A DNA stretch of 64,000 nt from Plasmodium relictum (GCF_900005765.1 NC_041692.1:1240001-1304000), one strand, 5' to 3'. Shown: positions 46,349 through 58,212, counted from the stretch's first letter. Numbers and translations: made by a program. The notes: generated from the letters alone by a model not told the origin.

Positions 46349-49300
46349 ATGAGAAATATATCAAAGGATAATAGAAAAATTAATTTCTTAAATTTAGACA
46401 ACGAAATAAGAGGAATAGAGAATGACTACAATAATAATTCTAATACCATCGTCAATTGTTTCAATATAAATAGAACAAATGAAGAAGTTTATTTCATATC
46501 AAAAGAAAAAAATAAGTTATGTACTTTAAAGGATTTAAATTTTAATGGTGATTACTTGTTTAAAAAGAAAAAAAAAGGAAAAAAGTTTACTATCAAAAAT
46601 AATGAATTGATTTTAAGTAATAAATATGATTACTTTTTGAAAAAAAAATGTGAGATTTTTAATCCTTTATCATTTAATGATAATGGGTAATGTTAAATAA
46701 TATGCATTTATATATATTATAATATATTAGGACTTTTTGTTTCATTTTTTTTAATATATCAATATATCTTTATTAAAGCTTTTATTATACTATCATTTTG
46801 TTTTATCTATTTTTTTATGTTTGTTACTTCTTCTTTCTTATCTTTATAAATATTTTAATTTTTTATTTTATTTTTTATTTTTAGTGAAAACTTAAGCAGT
46901 ATACATGATATTTATTACATATATAAAGATGGATCGGATATTTCTGATATAATTATTAAAAGATATAATGAAAATATATATGTAAGCATATTTAATAATA
47001 TTATAATTATTATAAATCCGTTAGAGCATGTAAAAGCTTTTTATAAATTATTATTTAAAGCAAAAAATAAAAATAATTATATATTTAATTCTTTTATAAA
47101 AAATGCTTTAAAAAAAAATTTAGGAGAAGATGCATTTGATTTTATTTCAGATAGAGAAGAATCTGAGAGTTCAGAAGAAATAAAAAAAGTAGTTAATTAT
47201 ATAAATAGAAAATCAGAACTAAAAAAAAAGAGTTTACGAAGTTTCAAAGAAATTAAAAGAAAAAAGAAAAAAAACTTGATTGAAATTAAAAAAGATTTAA
47301 TTATTAATAACAACAATGAAATAATAGAAATGAATAAAGACATTTTAAGTAAAATTCGTATAAATTTTAACTTATTGTTTAATATTAATAGCAATTCAAA
47401 GAAATTAGATAACTCTACTGATTTTAATAATATATATATAGCAAATCAGACTACATGTAATTATTCTAATTTTGAAAATAAATTATTATTTATATACGGT
47501 GAGAAATACAGTAATCAAAGTATAATAAATAAATATATTTTCAAACATATAATAAAAATGGAGAATTCTGAATTATACCTTATGTATAAAAAAGTTATGA
47601 GTATCCTTAATTTATTTTTTAATTATGAGTGTTATAATTTTATAATACATTATTGTAATGAAAACAAAATATTATATTTTAATATAGCTCCTTTTTTTGT
47701 ATATGATCAAAATAACGTAACAAATATTTGTACAAAAATGACTGATTTTTATAAACAGTTAATCCGTGTAAATATTGAAAATGAAGAAAAAAGTTTTGAT
47801 GAAAGCATAAAAAGTAATATAGAAAATTTCAATCATTTTAATATATTAACAGATAATTTAGGATATAGAAGCATTAAAGATTATTATAAAACAAATAAAA
47901 CTTCTAATTATGAAGATATTGCAAATAACAGACCTGAATTAAACAAAATAAATGGATATAATGATAATCATTCTATTAAAGATAATTTTGTTGATATTCC
48001 ATTTATTTTTTTTTTTCTCCTTGAAAGTATATTGATAGACAGTTCTAATAAAAATTTAAAAGTATTAAAACTACATCCTTTAGATATAAAAAAAATATAT
48101 ATAAATTATATTGAATCTCCCCATATCAATTTTAAGATGTCTGACATTGAAAGAATATTTTCTAATTTTTTAGAAATAGGTTTTACAGAGAATGATGTTA
48201 GTTCTATTAACAAAATAATTTTTGCAATTATTTTTATAAATGTATATATCAATATTAGAAAATGTTTAAAAATAAACAAGCAAGAAACATTAAATCGTTT
48301 AAAAATACAATTAATTAAAATTGAAGATTTTATGAAATTAAGAAAATGGGAAATGAAAGAAAAGAAAAGTGATATAGATAATTTTGTACATAATGGTTCC
48401 AATAATTCTTCCTTTTTGCTTAGAAAAAAAAGTGAGCAATCACGTGAAAGTAATTATGATAATTTATTAAGTTTTAATATTGATAATTATTTAAGTAGTA
48501 GTTTAAGCTCGTTTTCGGAGGTAGATGAAATTAATGTAATTAATAATGTTGTAAAAAAAAAATATATGAAAAAGAGAAGTGGAAATGATAGTGGAAACAA
48601 AGATAGTTATGAAAATTCGAGTAGCAGGCAATTGGAAAATAACAAGTCAAGTATTAAAAAATATAATATAAGAGAAGGTAATGAAAACAATAAAGAATTA
48701 AGTAGTAATATTACATCTGATGCAAATAAAAGCTTATGTAATAAAAAAAAAAAAGAATCGAATTATTTTATAGTATTTGCTGGCCATATACTGGAAGAAT
48801 ATATATCTTTTTTATTGGATATTGATTTAAACCTTTTTGTTAATGTTTTAAATAATACAATAAAATTAAAAAATTTGTGTACAAATATTTTTTTTAGATT
48901 AAAAATAAAAATAATAAAGCAAGTAAATGAATTTCTAAAGAATACTAGTAGAAATGTAAATATTAAACATTCCTTGTCTATTTATTGTAACAGTGGTTTG
49001 ATAGAAAATTTAGTAAAAAGCAATAAAGATCATAAAAAAAATAATTTAAATGAACTTATTAATAATATATATGATGAAGTATTACATTCTTGTTATGTGA
49101 AAATGTCTTTGTTTAATATCGACAGTTTTATTATGCATACATTAAATGAATTAGACGAAAAACAAGTTAATTGTGAATATGCGATATCTAAAAGTATAGA
49201 AAAATATAGAAATATTAATGATTATATTTATAAAGGTGATACAAAAAATTCATTTGATTTTCAATTCGATAAAGTTTATTTTGGTAAAAATAAAATATTA

Positions 49301-52300
49301 AATTTATTAGAAAATTTTACATATAAATATTTAAGTGTTATAGATTATCAGTGTTCTTATAATGAATCAAAAAAAAGTCAAAGTTTATTCATAAAAACTG
49401 AATATTATAAGATTATGTACATTTTTTTTCTTGCAATAAAAGAATTAACACATAATTATAACGAAATATATATAAGAAAAAATAAAGGTAGTGATTTAGA
49501 ACAGAAAGTTATGGAACATTATAATGAATCTTATATAGAGAAAAAGTTAAATGAATTAATAGAAGATATAAAAAAAAATAAAAAAGATAAATTTAGATCA
49601 AACATATACAAAAAAAAAAAACAATTCTGTATAGTACATTATAATGATAAAAAAACAATATATAGATGTGATAATATGCTTTTAGATAATGTTAAATATA
49701 TATATACAATGAATGATATTATTCAAATTATTGAAAATAGCCATATGAAATTTTTAAAAAATATATTTTTTAAAGATACTGTTCCATTAAAAGGATTTAA
49801 AAGCAATTACTTATATGATGAAATTTGTTTTTTTATTAATACGGTAACAAGTACTTATGAAAAATTTTATGTTCTTGTCTTTAATGAAAAAGAAAAATCA
49901 AACAAAGATTTTTTTCTTCCTAAATATATTTCTAAATATATTAAACACAACGAAATACTTACATTAGATAATGAGGGATTTTCAAGTTTGCGTAGTAATA
50001 TTTTCAAAAATAATTTTTCTTTATCCTTAAATAGATTATTATCCAATAATATGAAACTTCATAAAAAAAAATTTTCAAATATGGATTCTAATACTGTGGA
50101 AAACATAATGAATTTTTGTGAATTTAACAAAAAAATAAATAAACATCATATTACTTCTTTAATAAATAAATTAAATCTAAATAATATTTTTAATTATCAA
50201 TTGAAGTATTTATATTATAATTTAACTTGTTTATCTTTTATTAAAAAATATTTATTGTTGTGTATTCATTTCAGCAAAGATGAAGATTTAATAAAACTTT
50301 TAAATTATTATGAAACAAAGCATAAGAAGAATTATAATAAAGAAAATGAATACTACCATACCAATTATGATGTTTCAAAAAGAACATTAAATAATCATGA
50401 ATACATTTATGAAAAAAATAAAATTTTACCAAAGAATATAGGAATGGGTAACAATGAAAAAAACTTTAATTATTTAAATAATTTATCTATTCATGAATTA
50501 GAGGATTTATGTAAAATAATTTTATATAACTTTAATATATCTGAAAATATATTTTATTTTCAGAAATATATATTTATAAGAAAATATGTATATTTTATTT
50601 TAGAAAATTTAAAAAATGAATATTTAAAATCAGTAGTACCATATGTTCGAAGAATAGAAAATAGTTATATATCTTATAAATATAAAAAATTTAAAATATT
50701 ATATAGACATAAAATTATGATAATACAAAATTATATGAGAAAGTTTCTTTTTTTTCGTAATTATGAGAAACTAGAAAAGCAAAAAAATTTATTAGTATCC
50801 TTTTTGATATTTTATAGCTTTATAATTAGGAATAAAAATTTTGAAGAAACCAAAGAAACACTAGAACTATCTCGAGAGAATTTTATTAGTAAAGAAAAAA
50901 AATTAATTAGACACGCTGCTTGTTTATATATACAAACACAGTTTAGAAAAATAATACAGCAGAGAAAGTATAAAGCATTGAAATTAGAATTAGCAAAGAA
51001 AAAAGCTATTGAAAATATTAATGCAGTTATTAAAACTTATATAACACAATTTAAAATGGTAAAGAATATAAATGAGGTAATTATTCCTAACAGGTGTGCT
51101 ACTTTAATTCAGTCTTATTTTAAAAAATATATGTGTTTAGTAAATTTTCAAAAAAAGTTGTTTTTGAAAATATGTTTTTTATCTATAAAAAGAAAATATA
51201 TGATGTATTCCAATGTAGTTTCAAAAATGAATTATCATTATTTACTAAAAAATATTTATAATAGAAGTATAATTAAAAAACAATTTAAAATACCAGAAGC
51301 AGTGGTTAAAATTCAGAGTAAATATAAATGTTATGTTGTTGAAAAACAATATAATATTTTAATAAATGCTATATATTTTACTCAAGCATATATTCTTACT
51401 AGTATAGAAACTATTAGATATAACAAAATTAAAAGAAGTATATATAAAATTCAAATTTGGTGGAAGAATTTCTTTAAATTAAAAAAGGCTTTTTCTATTT
51501 TTCATATAAATATATATAGCAATGCTTTTGAAAAAAAAAAATATTATTTTCTACAAAAAAATAATTTTCCAAATTATTATTATTATATTTTAAAAGAGCA
51601 AAAGGCATTAAAATTGTTAAGATATAATATTTTGCTAAAGCAGTGCTATTTTTTTTATTTTAAAAAATTACAAAAAAAAAATCACTTGTTTAATATTGTG
51701 TTTAATTTAAAATTATATAAAAATATATCTTATTACTACACGCTTCCATGGGCTTACAAAATAAACTCAATCCTTAAAATAATTTATATGAAACATATGT
51801 TTCAAAATTATACCAATAATAAAATGAAAATTTTATTTAGCATTCCTGTTTTTGAATCAATACAAATTTTTGTTGGGAAAACACATACAATTCTTTTAAT
51901 TAATCAAAAAATGAGTAGTGAAGAATATACATATAATGTAGATAAAAATAAAAAACATTATTATTCTAAATTTGTTTACAGTGTTGGATCAAATGATAAC
52001 GGTCAGCTCGGTTATTATAATTTATTTGAAAATAATTCTTTTCTTAACTTGAATAATTTTCCAAAGAGTTCTGGCAGAGATATAAATAAAAAAGATATAG
52101 GAACTATTACAGCTAATGAAGAAAATATGAAAAATAAGAAAAACTTATATGAAGAAATTAAGAAAAATAATAAAAATTCAAAAAAAAAATATCAAACAGA
52201 AACGAAAACAAAAAAAAAACCTGATATTACAGATAACAATAATAAAAATAATAATAGCTGTAGTAGTAGTATTAGTAGCAATTGTAATAAAAATACTTCA

Positions 52301-54211
52301 AATAACAGCATAAATTATAATTGTAGAAATGATAATAATCCTTTTGATTATAAATTAGATAAAAAAAATGCAAAAAATGAAAAAAAATTTTATGACAAAA
52401 ATCAAAAAATTTTGCAGCATTTAATATTTCAGTATAAATGGAAATACATTTCTAAAAAATATATATCTGAAAATTATTCAGAATCTCTACATGGCTTAAA
52501 TGATTATAAAATAATAGAAAGGAAAAGTAAAAATGGAGAAAAAGAAAAAGTAATCCAATTTACAAAAATAATAAATGAAACTAATAAAATTAATTATATC
52601 AGCTGTGGTTCCGAGCATACATTAGCTCTTTCTGAGAATGGGAATGTGTATTCATGGGGTAGCAACCTGTTTGGACAATGCGGTCAGATATATGAAAAAG
52701 CTATAATTAGATATCCTACAATTATTAAATATTTTTTAAAAAATAAAATCCTTATTAACTATGTGGATTGTGCTTCATATCATAGTGGATATGTTTCTAG
52801 CACCAATGATTTATATATTAGTGGAAATTTCTTTTTTATTAATTTAAAATATTTTAATAATAATATTTATGAACCTACATTTTTAGTTTCTGGTTGTATT
52901 AATATAACATGTAAGGACAGCTTTAATATTTCTTTGAGAACAAATAAAAATTCCCTTTATATATGGGGAAACAATTATAAGTGTATATTAGGATTAAATA
53001 AAAAAAAATTGATAAATCTAGATGAAATATCTATTTATCCATTAACTAAAATTTCTCCTAATATCAATGTAAAAAAAATCGTTTGCTCAGATAATTTTGT
53101 TTGCATAATAACTAAAATAACTGATAGTAAATATTCATTATACATATGGGGACAATTCTCTATTATAGAGAAAAAAGAAAATATACTCAATACAACAGGT
53201 AATAACAGTATATTTAATAAATTTAAACTTAAAACAAATATGCTAAATAGTAAAAGTGAAAGGAAAAATGAAATAGATGAGAAAAATAATATAACTGATA
53301 AAAGCAACTCTAAAAAAAAAAAAATATTTATAGCTAATCCTACACCTGTATATCATGATTTATGGGAAAGCATTGAACCTATTGATATATGCTGTGATTT
53401 GGATGAAATTTTGGTACACATAAAAAAAATTTTAAATTTATTCATTTATTAATATTAAAAAATAAAATAAGTTTATGTGTATGTATATATATATGTAAAG
53501 TAACATATATAACAAAAAAAATAAAATATTAAAAAAAATTTAAGTATAAAATAATATTAATCATGAATATATTTTTTTTTCACTATTTTAAAATAAAAAT
53601 TTTCATATATTTAATAGGTATTAATGAATAATTTGTGTTTATATGGATTTAATTCTGTAGAGGTTTTAAATAAGGAAATTAAAAAAACGGAGGAAAAAGA
53701 TATAAAATTTTTTAATCCTTTTAAAAAAAATGAAAAAGAAGAAAAAAAAGAAAAGAAAATAATTTATGAAGAACCAGAAGTATATGATAATATAATTTCC
53801 TTAATTCCATCCCTTTATATGTTTAAATATTTTAAACCTTCATATTTTAATATAAAAAAAATTCATTGCAGCTATAATAAGAATAGTTTATCAATTATGA
53901 ATGCAACGATGGGTGAATATGAATTACCTAAATTTAATGAAAATATCGAATATACCACACCATCTGGTAAATTTATCTTTTTTTTTAATTTCCAAAGATT
54001 TATATATAGACATAAACTTCAAAAAAATAAATATATTTTTATTTACATTCAGATTCATGTTATTTTTATTTTTTTGGTATTTTTAGGTGATATTGTAAAA
54101 TTTCCTGAAAAGGTAAAAGAAGCTATTTTAAAAAGAGCTGAGAAAAAATATGATAAATGGATTAGATCAAAAGATGATCCTTATATAAATGTAAAAAATA
54201 AAATAAAATAA
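46349..54211 (+). CDS. Degenerate myosin-like head with IQ motifs and RCC1-repeat tail, four exons
   Basis: Hand-spliced: exons 46349-46686, 46885-53413, 53618-53966, 54087-54211; introns GT-AG with matching phases; 2446 aa. The head keeps myosin layout. A P-loop-like site reads GEKYSNQS (318-325) instead of GESGAGKT. IERIFSNFLEIGFTENDV (about 533-550) matches the loop before the LGN motif. VIDYQCSYN (about Asp933) stands where DIxGFE belongs. QFCIVHYND (about 1031) to SHMKFLKNIFF matches the FxIxHYAG region. Key ATPase residues are gone. Residues about 1390-1645 carry five IQ motifs (IQNYMRKFL, IQTQFRKII, IQSYFKKYM, IQSKYKCYV, IQIWWKNFF), which bind calmodulin-like chains. From about 1770 RCC1 repeats follow (VYSVGSNDNGQLG, GSEHTLAL, YSWGSNLFGQCG), with Asn-rich inserts. 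The whole resembles Toxoplasma MyoH, the conoid-linked myosin with an RCC1-type tail. Probably a non-motor scaffold of the apical complex; this is inference. Confidence 0.72.
53414..53617 (+). other. Intron 2 of the myosin-like gene (joins two ORFs)
   Basis: The RCC1 open frame otherwise ends at 53452 and a second frame begins at 53624, only 171 bp later, too close for separate genes in this genome. A donor GTACAC at 53414 and acceptor TTTAATAG ending 53617 join them in phase 0. The join reads ICCDLDEIL then VLMNNLCLYGFN, a proper RCC1 strand pattern. The last intron, 53967-54086, is 120 bp with no stop, so retaining it would insert 40 hydrophobic residues in frame. Confidence 0.7.
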
Positions 54212-54885
54212 TTATATTAATAGCAATAATAATTTTATATAAAATTTCTTAAGGCATCTAATATTTATTTAAAAATTATTAAATTTTTTTTTTTTTTTTT
54301 TAAGCACTTCTTAATAAAAAATACAAGTGATTCAGATAATTAAGTTTATTCTTACTAGAATATGAAAATAAGTCAAAATTTAAGTTCTCTTTTTTCTTTT
54401 AAAATCGTTTGTTTTTGTACTTATTAGAGTAAGGTTTTAGATTGATTTGTAAATTCCCATAAGATAATTAAGACCACCGTTTTATATAAAATATATTTTT
54501 TTTTTTATGTGTTATCGATTATCTTGAAATAATATTGAATGAAAAAATAAAACTAATTTGTGTTAATTATATGGTTGTCTATATTAGGAAAAAAAAATTC
54601 TATATGATATATATATTATTTTTTTTTTTTAATTTTCTGATAATTTTTTTTTTTTTTTTTCTTATATTTTTAAATTAACAAATCTCTAATTACTATAATA
54701 CATAAAAAAAAAAAAAAGAGAAATATATAAATTTTTATAATTATAGTTCATACATAGATTTATAAATAGTTACAATAATTTAAAAAAAAAAATTTATTTT
54801 TTTTTTATAACATAAATTATAATATTTTTTTGTATATTATTAAAAATGTTTTTTTATAATCTTATTACTTTTATAAAATAAATTT

Positions 54886-54977
<92 letters not shown>

Positions 54978-54999
54978 TTTTATTCTGTGAAATTAATAT
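54212..54999. other. Intergenic region upstream of CWF19-like gene
   Basis: 788 bp between co-directional genes. It has several poly-T tracts, a possible imperfect stem (GGTTTTA 54433-54439 with TAAGACC 54469-54475, one G-U pair), and the TTTC microsatellite at its right end. No gene. Confidence 0.55.
54884..54975. repeat. (TTTC)23 microsatellite
   Basis: Twenty-three uninterrupted copies of TTTC. It ends about 25-40 bp before the CWF19-like start codon, so it is part of the 5' leader or core promoter. It is the longest non-AT microsatellite in the window. Confidence 0.97.
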
Positions 55000-56358
55000 A
55001 TGCTATTTGTAAAAATGAGTAACATTGATGAATTTTATGAATATGCAAAAAATAATTTTTTAAATTTTTTAAATAAAAATAATATAAATTCTAAAAATGA
55101 AGAAAGAAATAAAATTCAAGAAAATAAAAGTATAATTAAAGGGATAAATAAGAAAGATTTATCTGATATAGAAAATTTAAAAAGCAAAGAATTAATTGAC
55201 AATGAAAACTATGATGAAAAATATAAAAATTTTATAATGAAAAAGAAGGAAAAAAAGGAAAAGAAGAAAAAGAAATTCAGAGAAAATTCTTACAGTGTAT
55301 CGTCTTATGACGAAAAAAATGATTCTAGTAATAAAAAAAAGAAAAAAAAAAGGAAATATGAAGAATATAAAAAAATTCAAAGAGAAAAAGAAAGAAAAAA
55401 GAAAAAAAAAAAAGATATAGAAAGAGATAGATATAGAGATAGAGAAAGAGAAAACAAATCATATGTTGATGATTCTATCAGTGATGATGATCAAAATAAC
55501 CCTAAAAATGAAGATATATCTCCCCCTAATGATTATCAGTTTAAAAATAATCTTGAAACACATCTTCCAGAAAATAGTAAACTAAAAATAAAATTAGAAA
55601 AAATAATAGCTGAAAAAAAAAATAATATGATGCTAAAAAACTCATTAAACAAAAACTTAGTTGATTGCAAATATTGCATTGATTCCAATTCATTTAATAA
55701 AATAAATAAATTAAATGTAGTTAGTATTAGTGATAGGTCATACATATGTTATTATAATTATAAAAATATATTCTTAAAGGATCAGTTGTTTATTTCACCT
55801 ATCGAGCATACAACTAGCATAACTAATACTAATTTTGAAACAGTTAAAGATATACGTAATCACATGAAATCATTAACAGCTATGTTAGAAGCAAATAATC
55901 ATACATGTATTTTTATTGAATTCAATAATTGTTTTAATTCGAGAATTGAGTTAATATCTATGAGAAAAACTAAACATACATATATAAATTGTTACATAAT
56001 ACCAATAGAGCTATTAGAAAAAGCAAAAATTTATTTCAAAAAAAATTTAGATGATATAAATTCTTTATATAGAGAAAACAAACAGTTAATTATTACTGAT
56101 AATAAATATGCACCTTATAATATAATACCTAAAAAAATTCCATACGTATCAATTAATTTTTCTCTTGTTGAAACATATATACAAGTCATTGAAAATAATT
56201 ATGATTATATAAATATGTGTAGATGCATTTTTACCGATCTTTTTAAAAAAGACAAGCTATATAAATATTTTACTAATTTTCAGCAATATGTAAATGCAGT
56301 AGAACAATTTAAAAGTTTATATGAAAAGTATGATTGGACTAATTACGTAAATAAATAA
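55000..56358 (+). CDS. CWF19-like splicing/debranching-associated protein
   Basis: Single exon, 452 aa from the first ATG, or 447 aa from the in-frame ATG at 55015, which has the better AAAA leader and is my preferred start. Residues about 75-165 are Lys/Glu/Arg rich. The C-terminal half holds the two CwfJ domains. CwfJ-C1 begins CKYCIDS (about 223) and includes the HIT-like core QLFISPIEHTTS and CIFIEF. CwfJ-C2 covers IPYVSINFSLVETYIQVIE to the YDWTNYV end, matching the PYDWT-type terminus of CWF19L2. Family members associate with the late or intron-lariat spliceosome and with lariat turnover by DBR1. Nuclear. The N-terminal part is shorter than in animal CWF19L2. Confidence 0.9.
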   Translation: MLFVKMSNIDEFYEYAKNNFLNFLNKNNINSKNEERNKIQENKSIIKGINKKDLSDIENLKSKELIDNENYDEKYKNFIMKKKEKKEKKKKKFRENSYSVSSYDEKNDSSNKKKKKKRKYEEYKKIQREKERKKKKKKDIERDRYRDRERENKSYVDDSISDDDQNNPKNEDISPPNDYQFKNNLETHLPENSKLKIKLEKIIAEKKNNMMLKNSLNKNLVDCKYCIDSNSFNKINKLNVVSISDRSYICYYNYKNIFLKDQLFISPIEHTTSITNTNFETVKDIRNHMKSLTAMLEANNHTCIFIEFNNCFNSRIELISMRKTKHTYINCYIIPIELLEKAKIYFKKNLDDINSLYRENKQLIITDNKYAPYNIIPKKIPYVSINFSLVETYIQVIENNYDYINMCRCIFTDLFKKDKLYKYFTNFQQYVNAVEQFKSLYEKYDWTNYVNK

Positions 56359-56472
56359 TATCTAAATTTTTTTTTTTAAAATATATATCATATATGCTTA
56401 AAAAGAAAAAGAAGATATATATTTAGTATATGTTTTAAAAAAAAAAAAAACTACATTTTTAATGAATTAGTT

Positions 56473-56676
56473 ATGAAAAAAAATGATTATTTTAGTAATG
56501 CATTAACAAAAAGGTTAAGTTTCAATGGATTTATTAATAATGAAAAAATGAAAAATTTAATGAATTATTTAATGAAAAAAAAAAGGAAAAAATTATATTT
56601 AAAGAACAAAAAAAGAATTTTTAATTTAAAAATACAAAGAAAAAAAATATTTTTAAATATGATAAAAAAAAATTAA
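56473..56676 (+). CDS. Tiny basic protein, candidate organellar ribosomal protein bL34
   Basis: 67 aa, about one third Lys/Arg. The N-terminal half follows the bL34 plan: a short MKxx start, then SNALTKRLSFNGF where bacterial bL34 has the PSxLKRKRxHGF signature, then about 15 residues later a KKKRKKLYL block equivalent to the family's RRxKGRxxL. Mitochondrial and plastid bL34 proteins are similarly small and diverged. If real it belongs to the mitochondrial or apicoplast large ribosomal subunit; no classic signal peptide is present, so mitochondrion is likelier. It sits 114 bp after the CWF19-like stop and ends 8 bp before the opposing TSR3 stop, so its transcript probably overlaps TSR3's 3' UTR. 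A chance Lys-rich frame is the alternative. Confidence 0.42.
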   Translation: MKKNDYFSNALTKRLSFNGFINNEKMKNLMNYLMKKKRKKLYLKNKKRIFNLKIQRKKIFLNMIKKN

Positions 56677-56684
56677 TAAAAAAT

Positions 56685-57659
56685 TTATATATAATTATCT
56701 TCATAAATAATTTTATATTGATCTATTTTTTTATTTTCTTTTTTTTCATCTAAATAAGTTTCTATGAATTGAATTTCAGCTTTTTTAATTTCATCATGAT
56801 TTTTACATAACTTATATTTATCTAATAATTCTTTGTTTAAATTAGTAAAGTTAATACTCCATTTATATATGTTTAGTATATCATTGCATTGTTTATTATA
56901 ATTACATATATATAAACAGAAAGCTAGTGATTCTAAACATGAAAGCTTATAGGGCTTTCCATAGTTGATACTATTAACTGCAATAATATAGGGTAACTTT
57001 CTTTGATTAGAATATTTTATTTTTTTTAATAAATCTAATGATTTCCATGAGCAATCAACTACTGATAATCCAAAATTTTCAACAATATGTTTATCATTTA
57101 TTGAAAAATATTTTTCACAAAATGGCGTTAATACAATTCCCTTAAATTTTTTATTTGCTTGAACTTTCTTTATTTTTTTAAAACGATATAGTTTTTTACA
57201 TGAGCATTTTTTATTTTGACACTCCTTGTAATCAATCATAAATAATTTAATTTCATCTCTATTTTTATTGATATTATCACTATGTTCACTTGTGCATTGG
57301 TTTTCATTATCATTTATTTCATTTACAAATTCATCTTTTTTATCATTAATATCATTATCATCATCAGGTTCTTCATTATCGCTAATTTCTTTTATACAAT
57401 CATCTTTTCCATTAAATTCAATTGTAGATTGACCAGAACTGTTTACACTTTTCTCATTATCCAAATTCATTTGTTTTTGTTTTTTTTTGCTCTTTTTTTT
57501 TTTCATATTGCTATATATTTCATTGTTTTCATCTCCTAATTCTTTTTTATTGTATTCTATATTTTCTTTATTTCTATCATTTTCTTTTTTTCTTTCATTA
57601 ATTATTTTAATTAAATTATGAATTGAATATTTTTTTCTTTCTAAATAGCTATTCTTCAT
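56685..57659 (-). CDS. TSR3: 18S rRNA aminocarboxypropyltransferase TSR3
   Basis: Single exon, 324 aa. TSR3 transfers the 3-amino-3-carboxypropyl group from S-adenosylmethionine to the hypermodified pseudouridine of 18S rRNA, a late cytosolic step of 40S maturation. The conserved core spans about 138-318: MIDYKECQNKKCSCKKL, FKGIVLTPFCEKYFS, VVDCSWKSLD (about 200), RKLPYIIAVNSINYGKPYKL, CLESLAFCLYI, and FTNLNKELLDKYKLC. All of these match the family order. The first 135 residues are Lys/Asp/Glu/Asn-rich and lack a domain. It is head to head with the membrane-protein gene at 58213, sharing about 550 bp. Confidence 0.94.
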   Translation of the reverse strand: MKNSYLERKKYSIHNLIKIINERKKENDRNKENIEYNKKELGDENNEIYSNMKKKKSKKKQKQMNLDNEKSVNSSGQSTIEFNGKDDCIKEISDNEEPDDDNDINDKKDEFVNEINDNENQCTSEHSDNINKNRDEIKLFMIDYKECQNKKCSCKKLYRFKKIKKVQANKKFKGIVLTPFCEKYFSINDKHIVENFGLSVVDCSWKSLDLLKKIKYSNQRKLPYIIAVNSINYGKPYKLSCLESLAFCLYICNYNKQCNDILNIYKWSINFTNLNKELLDKYKLCKNHDEIKKAEIQFIETYLDEKKENKKIDQYKIIYEDNYI

Positions 57660-58212
57660 TTTGTTTTTTTAAAAAAAAAGAAAAAAAATCAAATATATAT
57701 GCGAATATTATTTTATTAATATACATATATCTATCTGAGTTTACCATTTTAAATTTTATATTTCTTTCTTTTTCTTTTTCTTCTTTTATTTTATTTTATT
57801 TCATCTTTTTTTTTTTTATTAATTCATATATTTCTTTTGTTTTAAATGATGTAACTTGTTAATTATATAATCGAAGAAAAAAAAAATTATGATAAAAAAA
57901 AATCTATTAAATTGTTGCAAACTTATTCTTTCAATTAAAAAAAAAAAAAAAAAAAAGGTAAAAATCGGTAATTCTTTTTCATAAATTAAAACACCGTTTT
58001 ATTTTAGAGTATTCTTTAATCTTAAGAACATTTTTATATAATGAAAGAAATACATTTATAATTTATTTGATGAAGAAGCAATAGTTTAAATTTTTTAAAA
58101 ACCTTAAGAAATAAAAAATTAAAGATTCATTATAAAGGAAATGTGATTATTCTCTCTTTTCTTTTTTTTAACATATATTCTAGATGTTTTTTATTAAAAA
58201 AAAAAAAGAAAA
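57660..58212. promoter_or_regulatory. Divergent promoter region TSR3 / membrane protein
   Basis: 553 bp between two head-to-head starts. Poly-A (57938-57957) and T-rich tracts. The 11-mer CACCGTTTTAT near 57991 also occurs near 54475, upstream of the CWF19-like gene, on the same strand; four G/C in an 11-mer make this a mildly unusual match. Confidence 0.45.

Noticed and set aside
53624-54211. Independent gene starting at ATG 53624
   Set aside because: An in-frame acceptor TTTAATAG lies directly upstream and the piece completes an RCC1 strand when joined to the previous exon; the gap is too short for a promoter.
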